Positions 35,460 through 46,500 of a stretch of DNA of 64,000 nt are shown in pieces. The notes below the pieces were generated by a model. It was not told the DNA's origin and ran no database searches. It saw only the letters and a list, made by a program, of their open reading frames with translations. Each line of letters begins with the position of its first letter. Within the stretch, counting starts at the first letter, position 1. Location of the stretch: the NCBI GenBank assembly GCA_013400115.1, contig VXBP01007533.1, positions 124,001-188,000 on the forward strand, written 5' to 3'. The position numbers and the translations under genes were made by a program. Origin of the DNA: Rhinopomastus cyanomelas. Lineage: Eukaryota > Chordata > Aves > Bucerotiformes > Rhinopomastidae.

Positions 35460-36340
35460 ACCTCTGCCTCGGACATGGACCCAGGAAAGGGCCCACAAGG
35501 CACCTGTCGCCAGCGAGACCCGGCGTCGCCGGCAGGGACCCCCAGCCCCGAGAGCAGTGGATGGACTAAGGATCCCGCCCGTTCCGTCCCTCCTCTCCCC
35601 CTCTCCGGGTTCGCCCCACTCACCAGGTGCACGGGCCGACCCGGCCCGCGACGAGCGCCCACGTGCTTCCCCTGTCCCGGCGCGCGCGCGCGCACCCTCT
35701 CCCCATCCCGCCCTGCCTACTTCCCATTGGCCCGCACCCGCCTCCCGCACCCATCACTGACGGAGCGCTCAGCTAATAGGGAAAGACAAGCGTCCCGGCT
35801 GGAGCGGAAGCTGCCGACCAATACTTTGAGTCCCGACACTGGGCAAGGCGAGGGCATGGTGGGGCTTGTTAGCGCGGCGGCGGGGCGGGGCGGGGCAGAG
35901 GATCCGGGCGGGGTCCCGAGGGGGTGTTTGTGTCCCACCTTTCACTTGCCGGGGCAGAGGGGCGCGCAGCCTGAGGGCACATTGCGACGTCACCGCCTCA
36001 AGCCGCGACTCGGTGGCGAACACCGGTTGTGGGGCAAGCACTTCCGGCGCGGGGAATTGTGGGGCCGGGAGGGTAAGGTCGGGGGGGCCATGTCCGCGTG
36101 GGGGCTTCGCACCGGCCCCTCCGCCCTGGGAGCCTCCCGCAGTTCAGGGCCAGGGCCAGGGCCAGGGCCATGCTTTTTGTGTCGGACGCGGCACTAGCCC
36201 AGGCGCGATGTGCGGCCGCCTCATCGGCAGAGGCGGCTGCGGCCCTCCGAGAGACGCGTCTGTGGTGATATCGGCAAACGCTGTCACATCGGGGGTTAGT
36301 GGAGACCGCATGCACTGTCACGGAGTGTGTATAGAATCAG
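35460..36340. promoter_or_regulatory. CpG island, head-to-head promoter of USP16 (-) and RWDD2B (+)
   Basis: About 900 bases of GC-rich, CpG-dense DNA between the two 5' ends. Elements visible: CACGTG E-box at 35660-35665, alternating (CG)6 at 35681-35692, a reversed CCAAT box (attgg 35726-35730), a forward CCAAT box (35818-35822), an ETS-like cttccgg at 36041-36047, and a CAGGGC repeat at 36145-36170. A minus-strand gtgagt donor at 35618-35623 would end a USP16 noncoding exon 1. A plus-strand gtaagg at 36073 would end RWDD2B exon 1. Transcription start sites cannot be fixed from sequence alone. Confidence 0.8.
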
Positions 36341-36775
36341 AATAGTTTCGGTTGGAAAAGGCCCTCAGTGTCATCGAGTCTAACCATTAACTTCATTCTA
36401 TCAAGCCCACCACTAAACAATGTCCTTAGGTTCCATATCTACAGTACTTTTAAACAGATCCATTGAACCGCCTCCCTGGGCAGCCTGTTCCACTGCCTGA
36501 TGACCCCTTTCAATAAAGAATTTTTTCCTGATGTCGAACCTAAACTTTTCTTGGCAGAACTTGAGGCCATTTCCTCTTGCCCTATCGCTCCTTACTTGTG
36601 AGAAGAGACCAAAAGTCTACCACCTCCCTTAAGGTAGTTGTAAACGAGAATGAGGTCTCACCCGAGTCTCCTTTTGTTCAGACTCGGTAGCCACAGCGCC
36701 CTCAGCCACTCTATAAAGTTTGTTCTTCAGTCTTCACCAATCTTGTTGCCTTTCTTTGCACCCTGACTGCCCAAG
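36333..36775 (-). repeat. CR1 fragment in RWDD2B intron 1
   Basis: The + strand begins agaatcagaatagtttcggttgg and continues cgcctccctgggcagcctgttcc, the complement of the CR1 3' region. Moderately diverged. Confidence 0.88.
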
Positions 36776-36873
36776 GCACATGAGCTGGTATTGCTGGGAT
36801 TGGTTCTGAGTGTTAATAGACTTTGCCCCATCTCTAAGGGTTACTTTTCTTCCCTGATTTCCTTTTTGCTTAG

Positions 36874-37092
36874 GAAACAACAGAAATGATTAATCGTGAA
36901 GAAGCTGAATTACAGGTTTCAGAATTAGATTTACTCTCCAGCATGTTCCCTTATGAGAAAGAATTCAGTGTGACTGACCAGCTGGCTGTAGCAGAACTGA
37001 AACACTACATTGAGAATGAGTCTGCAGAGATGCCGTCTTCAAAAGTTCAGTTTGTGCTTAATATAAAGCCAGAGGACTCTAATGTCTCTATG
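36874..37092 (+). CDS. RWDD2B: RWDD2B exon 2 (start codon)
   Basis: Acceptor tttgcttag at 36873, ATG at 36886. Encodes the N-terminal half of the RWD domain including LDLLSSMFPYEKEFSVTD. Coding part is 36886-37092. Donor gtaaac. Confidence 0.95.
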
Positions 37093-39159
37093 GTAAACAC
37101 CTTTCTTCTATTTGTTTTAATTTTTATTTTGTGATATTTTAAGACTTGCTTGAACTGAACATTTGTACATTTGTTTTTAGGTGGAATTCTCTATGGCCTG
37201 TGCTTTGCCATTTAAATATCCATCTGTCCTACCAGAAATTACTGTGAGGTATGGCATTAGAAATACAGCTAATAAACATGTTCAGAAGCTATGGTGTACT
37301 ACCTAAGTACACTTACCATAGGAAAAACCCAATTTTTTTTTTGATAGCTTACTGTCAAAATAAGCCAGATGGAAAAGAGTGATGAAGAAAACCAAATCTA
37401 CAAGGTGTCTTTGGCAGATAAGTGAGAAAAATGTGGAAAATTACCATCTGCTGCACAAGGGGGTTATATGTAGATACCGTTCAGGTCTGGTGCTCAAGAA
37501 GAGATACCATTGTCCATTTCAACACAGCATAACACTAACCAAAGGAGTAAAAATGTACTCAATGGTCTTATTCGTCTCCTGTCAAAATGCTGTTTCTGTT
37601 ATTTTTTACTAGAAAAGTAGTTCAAAGAAGTACACATGCATGTTATGAGAAATTAGTTCGGCTACCTTGCTTACTTTTCCAGCACCTTTTTCTTGATTTT
37701 TGATCTACAGATTGGTAGTACTATATGTGAACTCAAGAGTTAGGTCACCAACTAAATACCAATTAAAAATATTTCAGACCTATCATTTAGATAGCAAGTG
37801 CTATCTAAATGGCCTGATATTTGTTTGGGCAGCTTGAAGTAGAACTATTTGAAAAGCATATCTATTACAACTGAATTTATATTTTTGTTTTTCTTTAGAT
37901 CATCATTATTAAGCCGCTCTCAGCAGACTCACCTGAACTCTGATCTAAAAACGTATTTGATGCAAAACTGCAGTGGTGAGCCCTGCATGTTGAGTGCAAG
38001 GGAATGGGTTAAAGACCATGCACCTGCTTACATTGACAAAGAATTTTCATCTTCTTCAGTGATGACATCGGGTACCATGCAGCCAGAAGGGATCACATTC
38101 ACGAGATTGTGGATCTATAGCCACCACATTTACAACAAGCAGAAAAGAAAGAATATTATTGACTGGGCCAAGGAGCTCTCACTGTCAGGGTTTTGCATGC
38201 CAGGGAAACCAGGCGTTGTTTGTGTAGAAGGTTTACAAAGTAGTTGTGAAGAGTTCTGGTCAAGGTTAGTTTTCCTTTCTATTTAAATGCCAGTCTGGTA
38301 TGTAAACGATAAGTCTTAGGTTGTATTTGTAGGCACCTTCCAACCTCTAAAAGTCTGCAAAGTATTTGTATTTATCATAAGTACAACTGAATATGGTTGG
38401 TTGCAGCAGCCAAAGCTACTAGTACCACATGGTGTGCCTGTTCCTCTGAGTTTCAGTTGTAGAATGGTGGACTGCAGTGTCCTAGCTGTGTTAGATATGT
38501 ATATACTATTGCATGGCTTAACATTTGTGTTCTATTCTGCTCCTATAATTTCTACTTCTGGATGGTGCAGACTAAATGAATATTGTTATTTGATTATAAT
38601 GTGTATGAGCATGTGAAGATTCGAAGCATGGGCAAGACAGAGTGAACATTATTACTGAAACTTCATCAATTATTTTGTTGGGACCAGCAAACATGTTGGG
38701 AACAAAACATTAAGGGTTTTGAACCCTGAGGAGATGTTAAATACCAAGCTCTTAGTTGTGGGAGTGCTTGTGTGTGAGTATTTCTGTAGCCAGCTAGGGA
38801 CCTGTCTCTGTTGAGGTATATGTACATGTGGAATTTATTGACCTCTGTGATAACAGTTATTTCCTACTATCTTCTAAAACAGACTTTATAAATAGAGTAA
38901 TATTTCTCCAATTGCTTTCAGAGTAAGACGATTAACATGGAAAAGAATTCTTATCCGGCACAGAGAAGATGTTTCTTTGGAAGGTGGAGGGAATGCTGAG
39001 ATTCAGAGGCAAAGAAGGTTCTCCACTTTGGAAGAAAAATGTTTTGATGCACATGGTGCCAGAGGAAATCATATGGATTTAGGGCAATTATATCATTTTT
39101 TAGAAGAAAAAGGATGTGCTGATATTTTTGAAATGTACTTTGGTGTTAAAGGGCATTGA
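36886..39159 (+). CDS. RWDD2B: RWDD2B, RWD domain-containing protein 2B (complete)
   Basis: Four coding exons sum to 879 bases, giving 292 residues plus TGA; the human protein is slightly longer. Residues about 8-100 form an RWD domain, a fold related to ubiquitin-conjugating enzymes, with the family motif KYPSVLPEIT. Residues about 140-290 match the C-terminal domain shared with splicing factor Prp3 (formerly DUF1115), seen in FTRLWIYSHHIYNKQKRKNI and KPGVVCVEG. The molecular role of the family is poorly known. The start ATG at 36886 (MINREEAELQVSELDLL) matches the mammalian start and lies 12 bases after a splice acceptor, so the first exon is noncoding and in the CpG island. It is divergent from USP16 and followed closely by LTN1 on the same strand. 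Confidence 0.96.
37181..37248 (+). CDS. RWDD2B: RWDD2B exon 3
   Basis: Encodes VEFSMACALPFKYPSVLPEI followed by TV, the RWD signature region. It ends with two bases of a split Arg codon. Confidence 0.95.
37899..38264 (+). CDS. RWDD2B: RWDD2B exon 4
   Basis: Encodes SSLLSRSQQTHLNSDLKTYL through SSCEEFWS, covering the linker and the start of the C-terminal domain. Donor gttagt. Confidence 0.95.
38922..39159 (+). CDS. RWDD2B: RWDD2B exon 5 (stop)
   Basis: Encodes VRRLTWKRILIRHREDVSLE through EMYFGVKGH then TGA. Acceptor attgctttcag. Confidence 0.95.
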
Positions 39160-39449
39160 AAGTGTTCAAGATCACCATGGTTCCAAGTGCCTCCATTTTA
39201 AAGTTAATCCTAATAACAGATACTTTAGTTGCTCTGTAACAGTTTATGAGATAGGGAATTAATAATATGTCATTTATATGATTATAGAATAGAAACAGAT
39301 GGAATTGTGGTAAATGACTATATGAGCAAGAGAAAAATGAAGCACAGGTATCCCAGGAGAGGAAGTGTGATGTTTACATTATTACTGCTTACATGCTCTA
39401 TGTGAAGACTGCTTTGTAACAATGTTTTCATTAAGGACATGGTGTAGCC

Positions 39450-39538
39450 CTGGTCTTGTTAGGGTTAGGTTATTGGTTGAACACGATGATCTTAAAGGTC
39501 TTTTCCAGTCTAAAGGATTCTGTTATTCTATGATTCTT
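39450..39538 (+). repeat. CR1 3' tail in RWDD2B 3' UTR
   Basis: Reads ggttgaacacgatgatctta, then ggtcttttccagtc and ends ttctatgattctt, a diverged CR1 terminus. Confidence 0.8.
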
Positions 39539-39594
39539 ATTTCTACCTGAAAGTATACTAAGCCATGACATCAATGTTTTATTTACAACAGAAA

Positions 39595-39600
39595 AATAAA
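39595..39600 (+). terminator. RWDD2B: Candidate RWDD2B poly(A) signal
   Basis: AATAAA about 435 bases after the stop codon, the first one seen. A CR1 tail fragment (about 39450-39538) lies inside the implied 3' UTR. Confidence 0.6.
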
Positions 39601-39899
39601 ACCAGAGGGAACAAGTTCACAAAAGCCTTCTTCATGCAAACAGGATGCTTGCTCTAAGGCATAAGAATTTGCTGTAGATAAAAGTGTCTTTGCGGGTACA
39701 ACAGGTGCTGTGGTGGCTCCATTATGTCTGTAGCTGAGGAGTCCAGCCTGTTCACTCATGTGAGAAGAGACGACCAAGGACTGGGCTCCCTTGTAGTGCA
39801 CTCCGAACCAGTGTAACAATCCTCACCCAGTTGAGTTCCTAGGTTTTCTGTCCTCGAATTCAAAGCACATTATGAAACAAACTGGAAAGCAAGAGGTTC

Positions 39900-40100
39900 A
39901 TGTTAAACATACGGTAAAACTTTTTCACAGTAAAGCCCTGGCACAATCTGCCCAGAGAGGTTGTGGAGTCTCCTCTGGAGACATTCAAAACCTGCCTGGA
40001 CATGTTCTTGTGTGATCTTCTCTATGTGATCCTGCTCTAGCACAGGGTTGGACTAGATGTTCTCCAGAGGCCCCTTCCAACCCCTACCACTGTGATTGTG
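39900..40100 (+). repeat. CR1 3' fragment upstream of LTN1
   Basis: Contains aatctgcccagagaggttgt, gagacattcaaaacctgcctgg and ggttggactagatgttctcc followed by ccttccaacccctacc. It lies immediately before the GC-rich LTN1 promoter. Confidence 0.88.
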
Positions 40101-40179
40101 TTGCGAGTGCTCTGAGCCTGGTCTGAGCACAGCTGAGACACACTATGGAGATACCAGTGCATGCTGCTGTTTCTTTGCT

Positions 40180-40483
40180 ATATAAACCACAGAGGGGCAG
40201 CGGTCGGCTGCTTCAGGTGCAAGTCGAGTGTTGCTATCCGGATCCAGTAAAGGCTCCCGCCACTCTCATTTAGTTTCGCAGCGGCACTACGCGGCGAATC
40301 CACGCTGCAAGCGCCCCTTTGCGCCTTCCGGCGACTTTCCACTCCCGAGCCCGTGTAAAGGCCGGACGGGCCAGCGTAGCATTCACGTGGGCCCAACGCA
40401 GGATTCACGTGGGCCCTGCTCGGCCCCGCCCCCGGAAGTGCCTGCTGCTCCGGATAACTGGGCCTTGAGCTGCCACCGTCGCC
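40180..40483 (+). promoter_or_regulatory. LTN1: LTN1 promoter and 5' UTR
   Basis: CpG-rich sequence directly before the start codon. A 14-base unit attcacgtgggccc containing the palindromic E-box CACGTG occurs twice, at 40381-40394 and 40403-40416. It is followed by an ETS-type ccggaagt at 40432-40439 about 50 bases before the ATG. This is consistent with a housekeeping TATA-less promoter. Factor binding (USF/MITF-TFE family, ETS) is inferred from motifs only. Confidence 0.7.
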
Positions 40484-40525
40484 ATGGGGGGCAAGAACAA
40501 GCAGCGAACTAAGGGCAACCTGCGA
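40484..40525 (+). CDS. LTN1: LTN1 exon 1
   Basis: Fourteen codons, MGGKNKQRTKGNLR, with good start context (gccatgg) in the CpG-rich promoter. Donor gtgagt. Confidence 0.96.
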
Positions 40526-43500
40526 GTGAGTGCGGCCACGGCCTGAGGGGCTGAAGCGGTCCGGACGGGGAGGGCGGTGGGGCTCGGTGGTGGGTTGGGT
40601 TAGGAATAGGAGGCCGTGGAAGCCCGTCCGCGCTGTCTTCGGGCCGGGCTGCGGTAGATCAGGAGTGACTCCAGGCCTGGCCCCGTGTTTTGGGGAGCGT
40701 AGACGCCCCGTCGTGTGCGCTGTAGGCAGTTCGCAGAGAGAGGCGTGGGGAGGGGAGTGTAGCTGCAAAATAACCGAGTGTGAGTTCAGCAGGGCACCGG
40801 CGGGAAGGTTTAGTTCTTTGCAGAGCTTCAGCACGCGATTGTTGTTGTGGTGTCTCTGTCTTGCCACTGGGCATTCAGTCGTGGGACATCCATTCTTATG
40901 TGTCACTCCCTCGGAGTGAGAGAACTGTGGATGAAGCGTCATGTTGGGGTGGTGTAATTCATGGAATCATTATGGCTGGAAAGGACTAGGATCATGAACT
41001 CAAGTCCTCAACCCAATGTCAGTTCCTTAAAGTCGTAGAAGTTTGGGTTGAAAAAGACTTTGCTGTCTTTGAAGGGTCTATTTGAAGGGAAGGTATAGAG
41101 AGGTGGATATTGGTCTCTTCTCACTGGTAACAAGTGATAGAATGAGAGGAAATGGCCTCAAGTTGCACCGGGGAAAATTTAGGTTAGATATTAAGAAAGA
41201 CTTGTTTATTGCAAGGGTCATCAGGCCTCCGAACAGCCTGCCCAGGGAATTGGTGGAGTTGTCATCCCCGGACATGCTTAAAAGCTGTGTAGATATGAAG
41301 CTTAGGGATGTGGTTTAATAGTGGGCTTGTTATAGTTGGGTTAATGGTTGTGACTAGAAGATTTTAAAAGTCTTTTCCAAGCTAAATCGTTCTATAATTG
41401 TGTGAACTTTAACTTCACTGTGCCCAGCCATTAGCCTAACTCTACCAAGCCCACTGCTAAACCATGTCCTTGAAGAAACTATTGCTACAAAAAGTCTTTA
41501 TGTAGTGTATGTAGACAGCATTGAATAATGTAGCCATCACCTCTCCTTTTCTGAGATATCTGTGCTTCATTTTCGTCTATCTTCTCCTTGTGTACTTAGA
41601 GAACACTAGGGAACACAAAAAGGCATGTCCTTATAGTTGAAATTTCACATGGAGAGCAAATGAATCTGTAGTCAGGTAAAATGCACTTAACCTGGAGACA
41701 ATCATAAAAGTACAATAAATTTAAAATTTTAAAAAAACCACAGAAAAGCCATCACAAAGCTGCAGCAGTCATTGAGAAGTGAAAGGCATTTACACTATAA
41801 GGTGTCATAGAGAACATTAAGACATCAGTTTGTTTTGGGACAGTATTGTCAAGATGATGGTTGACATAAACATGAGCCATTGAAGTGGTGAGTAAGGTCT
41901 TGACTGGAGGAAACTAGAAGAGATGTGGAACTTCAAAACACTCACTGTAATGGTAGTGGGATGGTATTATACTGTATTACATATGTACCCTTTTGCTTCA
42001 TTCATCTAATTCCTTCTTGATCCCTTTGTCTCAGGTAGCATCCTTTGTTTTGTATGCGTATTCTTATTTTTATTTTGCCAATGATATGAAGAGCATGCAC
42101 CTTGAGACGTGTATTGGTCTTCTGGTTTGACTAGTTCCTCTCACGTTATCGCATAGAGGTAGTGAGGGTTTCTTAATGGTTTTTTGATTAATTGCTCACT
42201 TACAGAAGTGATATAATTTTCCATAAGTATTCATGTATTGAAATCAGAGAGAAGGGAATGCTGATTCTAAAGAGAAGAATAATTTTCTAGGTCAAACTTT
42301 GATGTTTAAAGCATAGGCAACCTGTTCTTGTGAGACTATTTTAAACAGAAGGTTAATTGTACAGTGTAAGTCAGATCATTATTTCAAATGCTTGGTGTAT
42401 GCAAAATGAAATGATTTGTCTGAAACAGATAACTGATTTCTCTCCCTGATTTTTTTTGTCAGCCTTCCAGCAGCGGCCAAGCTGCAGAGCTCCTTGCCAA
42501 AGAACGTGGAACAGTGCCTGGATTTATTGGCTTTGGAACATCTCAGAGTGATCTAGGATATGTTCCTGCAGTTCAAGGAGCAGAGGAAATAGACAGCCTT
42601 GTGGATGCTGATTTTCGAATGGTGTTGCGAAAACTTTCAAAAAGGGATATCACAACAAAATTAAAAGTAGGTGTATGCTTCCTCACCTGTAAGTATTTTT
42701 CTATAAGAAAACAGTACATTTTTCTTAAGGACTGGTAATTAATCGCATTGATAAATTTGCAATCCAGAACATATCTTGCAGGACTGTAGTGTAGTATTGT
42801 GAGAGTCCTTTTCTGGATCCCCATGCATCCCGCTTGGATCACCACTAATGCTGTGGATCAGAGACCCCGACTATATTTTAACCAAGAGCGTTTAGATAAA
42901 GCATTGTCCTGGGTTAGGACGAAACAGAAAGAAGGCAGCTAAATCTCAAGGGGCGGTCTCAGATATAATTTATCAGGCAAAGAAGCAGTTATTCAAGAAA
43001 CAAATGGGTTAATCTACATCTAAGAACCAGAAAAGAGAAAACCGCAAATAGTTGGAACCGACAAAGTAGAGACTGCGTCACAGTGCTATTACACCCTGTG
43101 AGAACAAGATGAAATAAAGCTATTGTAGCAGTCTTTTGCTTTATACAAGCTGTCTTGAGGGAAAGAGATGCACTCGCATTGCAGCAGAAGGGGAAACCTG
43201 CCCCTGGAACACTTCAAACCCCACCTTTTCTTGACTCTCCAAGATCGTCTGGGTCAAAGGGACACCTTGCAGCACAAAGGGGAGCCACCCATTAGGAACA
43301 CGTCAAACCCCAATTTTTCCTCCATCTTTCAGCCAAAAGTTTAAGAGTTTCTATCGCTAGCTCACATATTTCCTCAGTTTCTCAGTCATGGCTGTGACAC
43401 TGCCTTTCTTTTCCTGCAGTCCATCAAATCAGAATGGTGCTGACTGCATGGTCCATGTGGCACCCACGGAGAGCAGTCAAAATGATGCTGGACTCATGGT

Positions 43501-46500
43501 GCCTCTCCTTCATGGCCACAGCATGGGGCTAGGAGGCTGTCACTCAGCTCAACAGTTCCAGGAGATTGTATTTCAACAGTTCCAGTGTCTCCTCAAAGTG
43601 GCCAACTCGCGGTGGTGTTGGTTCAGTGTGACTGTGGAGCCGTGCTCTTGTGCCTCGCCCAGGGGGGTCGAGTCTCCACTACTCCACCTGCCTGCAACCC
43701 CTACAGCATGGTTGCCATCTCCGTCTGCTTGCAGTCCAAGATAGGTCGCTGCCGCTGGGGCAGCACCAGAGTTGCGCTCGGCAGCGGCACAGGCAGCTGC
43801 TTTGCTTCACACCTAGTGGTGGTGGTTGGCAGGGGGAAGGGAGCCACTACTCTGCACCTGTAGATGGGCAGGCAGAGGAGAGTGGAACCCTGCTTCCTCC
43901 CCTGGCCACTGCCACTCATCCTGCAGCTTCTCCTCCCAAACTCCCTCTCTCTGCCCCTGGAAGCTACCACTCCTCCCACTTTGGCTGTGCCTCCCCGGGG
44001 CCTGTGCCTCCATTGGGAACATGGAGCAGGCAGCAGGGAGAAATGTGTTTTCTTTGCAGAGCAGCATTTTCTAGGGAACTCCAAACAAGAGTTAGACACA
44101 GACGTGGAGTTTTGTCACAATGCTCTCTACACTGAACTGAGATAAAGTGCCTGAAACATCTTTGTTATAAATGTTTCTTGTCTCTGAAATCACGGTGATC
44201 GTCTGACTTCAGTCTAGATCCTCTTAAATCTTCAAAGTTCAGAATTCTTACAGTCTTTCCAGGTGCAGGTGAATCTTTCCACTTGCCATAAATTTTCTTC
44301 AACTTGAGGAGTGATAAAGTTGTCAGAAGCAATAACATTTTCTTTTAGCAGCAGCAACGCATCTCCGAACAGTATAAGATGGAAAGATGCAAAGAAGAAG
44401 GTGGAAGTCACTGAAGGGAAGTGTAGTGTGGGAGGTGCAGACACTTTTCAATTTTTTAAACCCAAACTTTGAAACTTTTCTGCAGAAAAAACACAAATTA
44501 GGCTTACAAATTCTGCTCAGCTTTTAAAGCATAATAAAGCATCACAATTGTGATGGAACACTCATAACATTGTTTACAGTTGCTCAGCTGCAAGAAATGA
44601 CTTGATTTTTTGAAACAGTAATAAGTTAGAAGTTGGCTAATTACTTGAACATGTCTACCTGGCTTTGTAAATCATACTCTTGATATTTTGATTTTAGGCT
44701 ATGCAGGAATTTGGGACGATGTGCAAAGAAAGAGACACAGAAGTTGTTAAAGGTGTTCTGCCTTACTGGCCAAGAATTTATTGCAAAATCTCACTGGTAA
44801 GTATTTAAGTATCTAAATCAAAAACTTCTCTGGATACTTGCTATGAAAACATCTAAAGTGGTCTTTACTCAGGTGTCTAACTGTATTGGTGTTGCTGACA
44901 TGTTCTAGGAAAACATGAAATGTTCGTCAATGTTTGTTCTCATTAAAAGTTCTTTTATGTAGATTCCAGAATGACTGAAGAGATTGTGCTGCTTAGTTCC
45001 TATAATTAGAAATCTTTCCAGTATCTGACCAGACTTGATACTATAAAAAAGCAACAAAGCCAAACCCATAAAAATCCCCCACAAACCGGAAAAGACTAGC
45101 CAGATAAGTCATAATTTTCTTATATATGTAATGCATCTCTAGACTGTCTACTCTACCTGTTGGAAAGATGGTATTGGACAAAATTAATCACCACCCTAGC
45201 AATTCCTGGTATTTCAGGAGGCAAAAGCATGGAAAGTAATGGGATTGTAAATTCATACCCCAGAGATGAATCATGATGCACAGTTTGTGTAGACTTACGG
45301 TTGTTTTAATCCAAAAAGTGTCTTCAGGTCTCCTGTTTCTCTTCCCTCTAGTCTTTCTTAAATATTTGTACACAGTGGAAGTAGAAACTGTAGTTGGTTG
45401 TCAGGAAAAGGCTGCTGTTTTGAGTGTACAGCACACTGGGAATATGATGCTGCTGAGAATTGACTCTCCCTTTTTCTAGGGATACCAAGGTGTTTTAGTT
45501 GTTGGTTTTGCATATTTTCAAATGCCTGTAGGCCAATTCATTGCAAAAATGGCTGAACTGACACAGCTGATTTATCATCGCTTCTGCTTTGAAGCACCCA
45601 GCATTAAGGATACATTTCTTAAAGCAAATAGTTTTCTTTTTTTTTCTTTTTAAAAACAGGATCATGATCGCCGTGTTCGAGAAGCAACTCAGCAGTCTTT
45701 TGAGCAACTGATTGTTAAAGTAAAGAAACACTTGGCTCCTTATTTAAAAAGCATCATGGGATACTGGCTTATTTCTCAGTGTGACACTTACTCCCCTGCT
45801 GCTTCTGCTGCAAGAGTAGCTTTTGAAAAAGCTTTTCCTTCAAGCAAACAACCTGAAGCCTTAGTATTCTGTAAAGATGCAATTCTTAATGTGAGTTTGT
45901 ACTTTTGCATTTGTTCAAGGCTTTGCATTGAGTATATGTCAACTTTGGTTGACACTCCAGCAGACTGCTGCCATTCAGCGAGACCTGGACAGGCTGGAGA
46001 GCTGGTCAGGGAGAAATTTAATGAAGTATAACAAGGGCAAGTGTAGAGTCTTGCATCTGGGCAAGAACAGCCCCAGGTACCAGTACAGGTTGGGGACTGA
46101 CCTGTTGGAGAGCAGTGTAGGAGAAAGGGACCTGGGGGTCCTGGTGGACAGCAAGACGACCATGAGCCGGCAGTGTGCTCTTGTGGCCAAGAGGCCAGCA
46201 GCATACTGGGGTGGATCAGAATGGGGGTGGTTAGCAGATCAAGAGAGGTTCTTCTCCGCCACTACTCTGCACATTTGGAGTGTTGTGTCCAGTTGTGGGC
46301 CCCTCAGTTCAAGAAGGACACGGAACTGCTGGGGAGAGTCCAGTGCAGAGCCGTGAAGATGATGGAGGGAGTAGAACACCTCCGTTATGAGGAAAGGCTG
46401 AGGGAGCTGGGTCTTTTTAGCTTGGAGGGGACTGAGGGGTGACCTCATTAATGTTTATAAATATGTGAAGGGTGGGTGTCAGGAGAGTGGAGCCAGGCTC

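Noticed and set aside
35475..36197. 240-codon open frame in the CpG island
   Set aside because: High GC lowers stop-codon frequency. Composition is Pro/Gly/Arg/Ala-rich in several overlapping frames, and the region is a promoter.
40178..40942. 254-codon antisense open frame over LTN1 exon 1
   Set aside because: CpG-rich promoter region with long frames on both strands, and no domain recognised.
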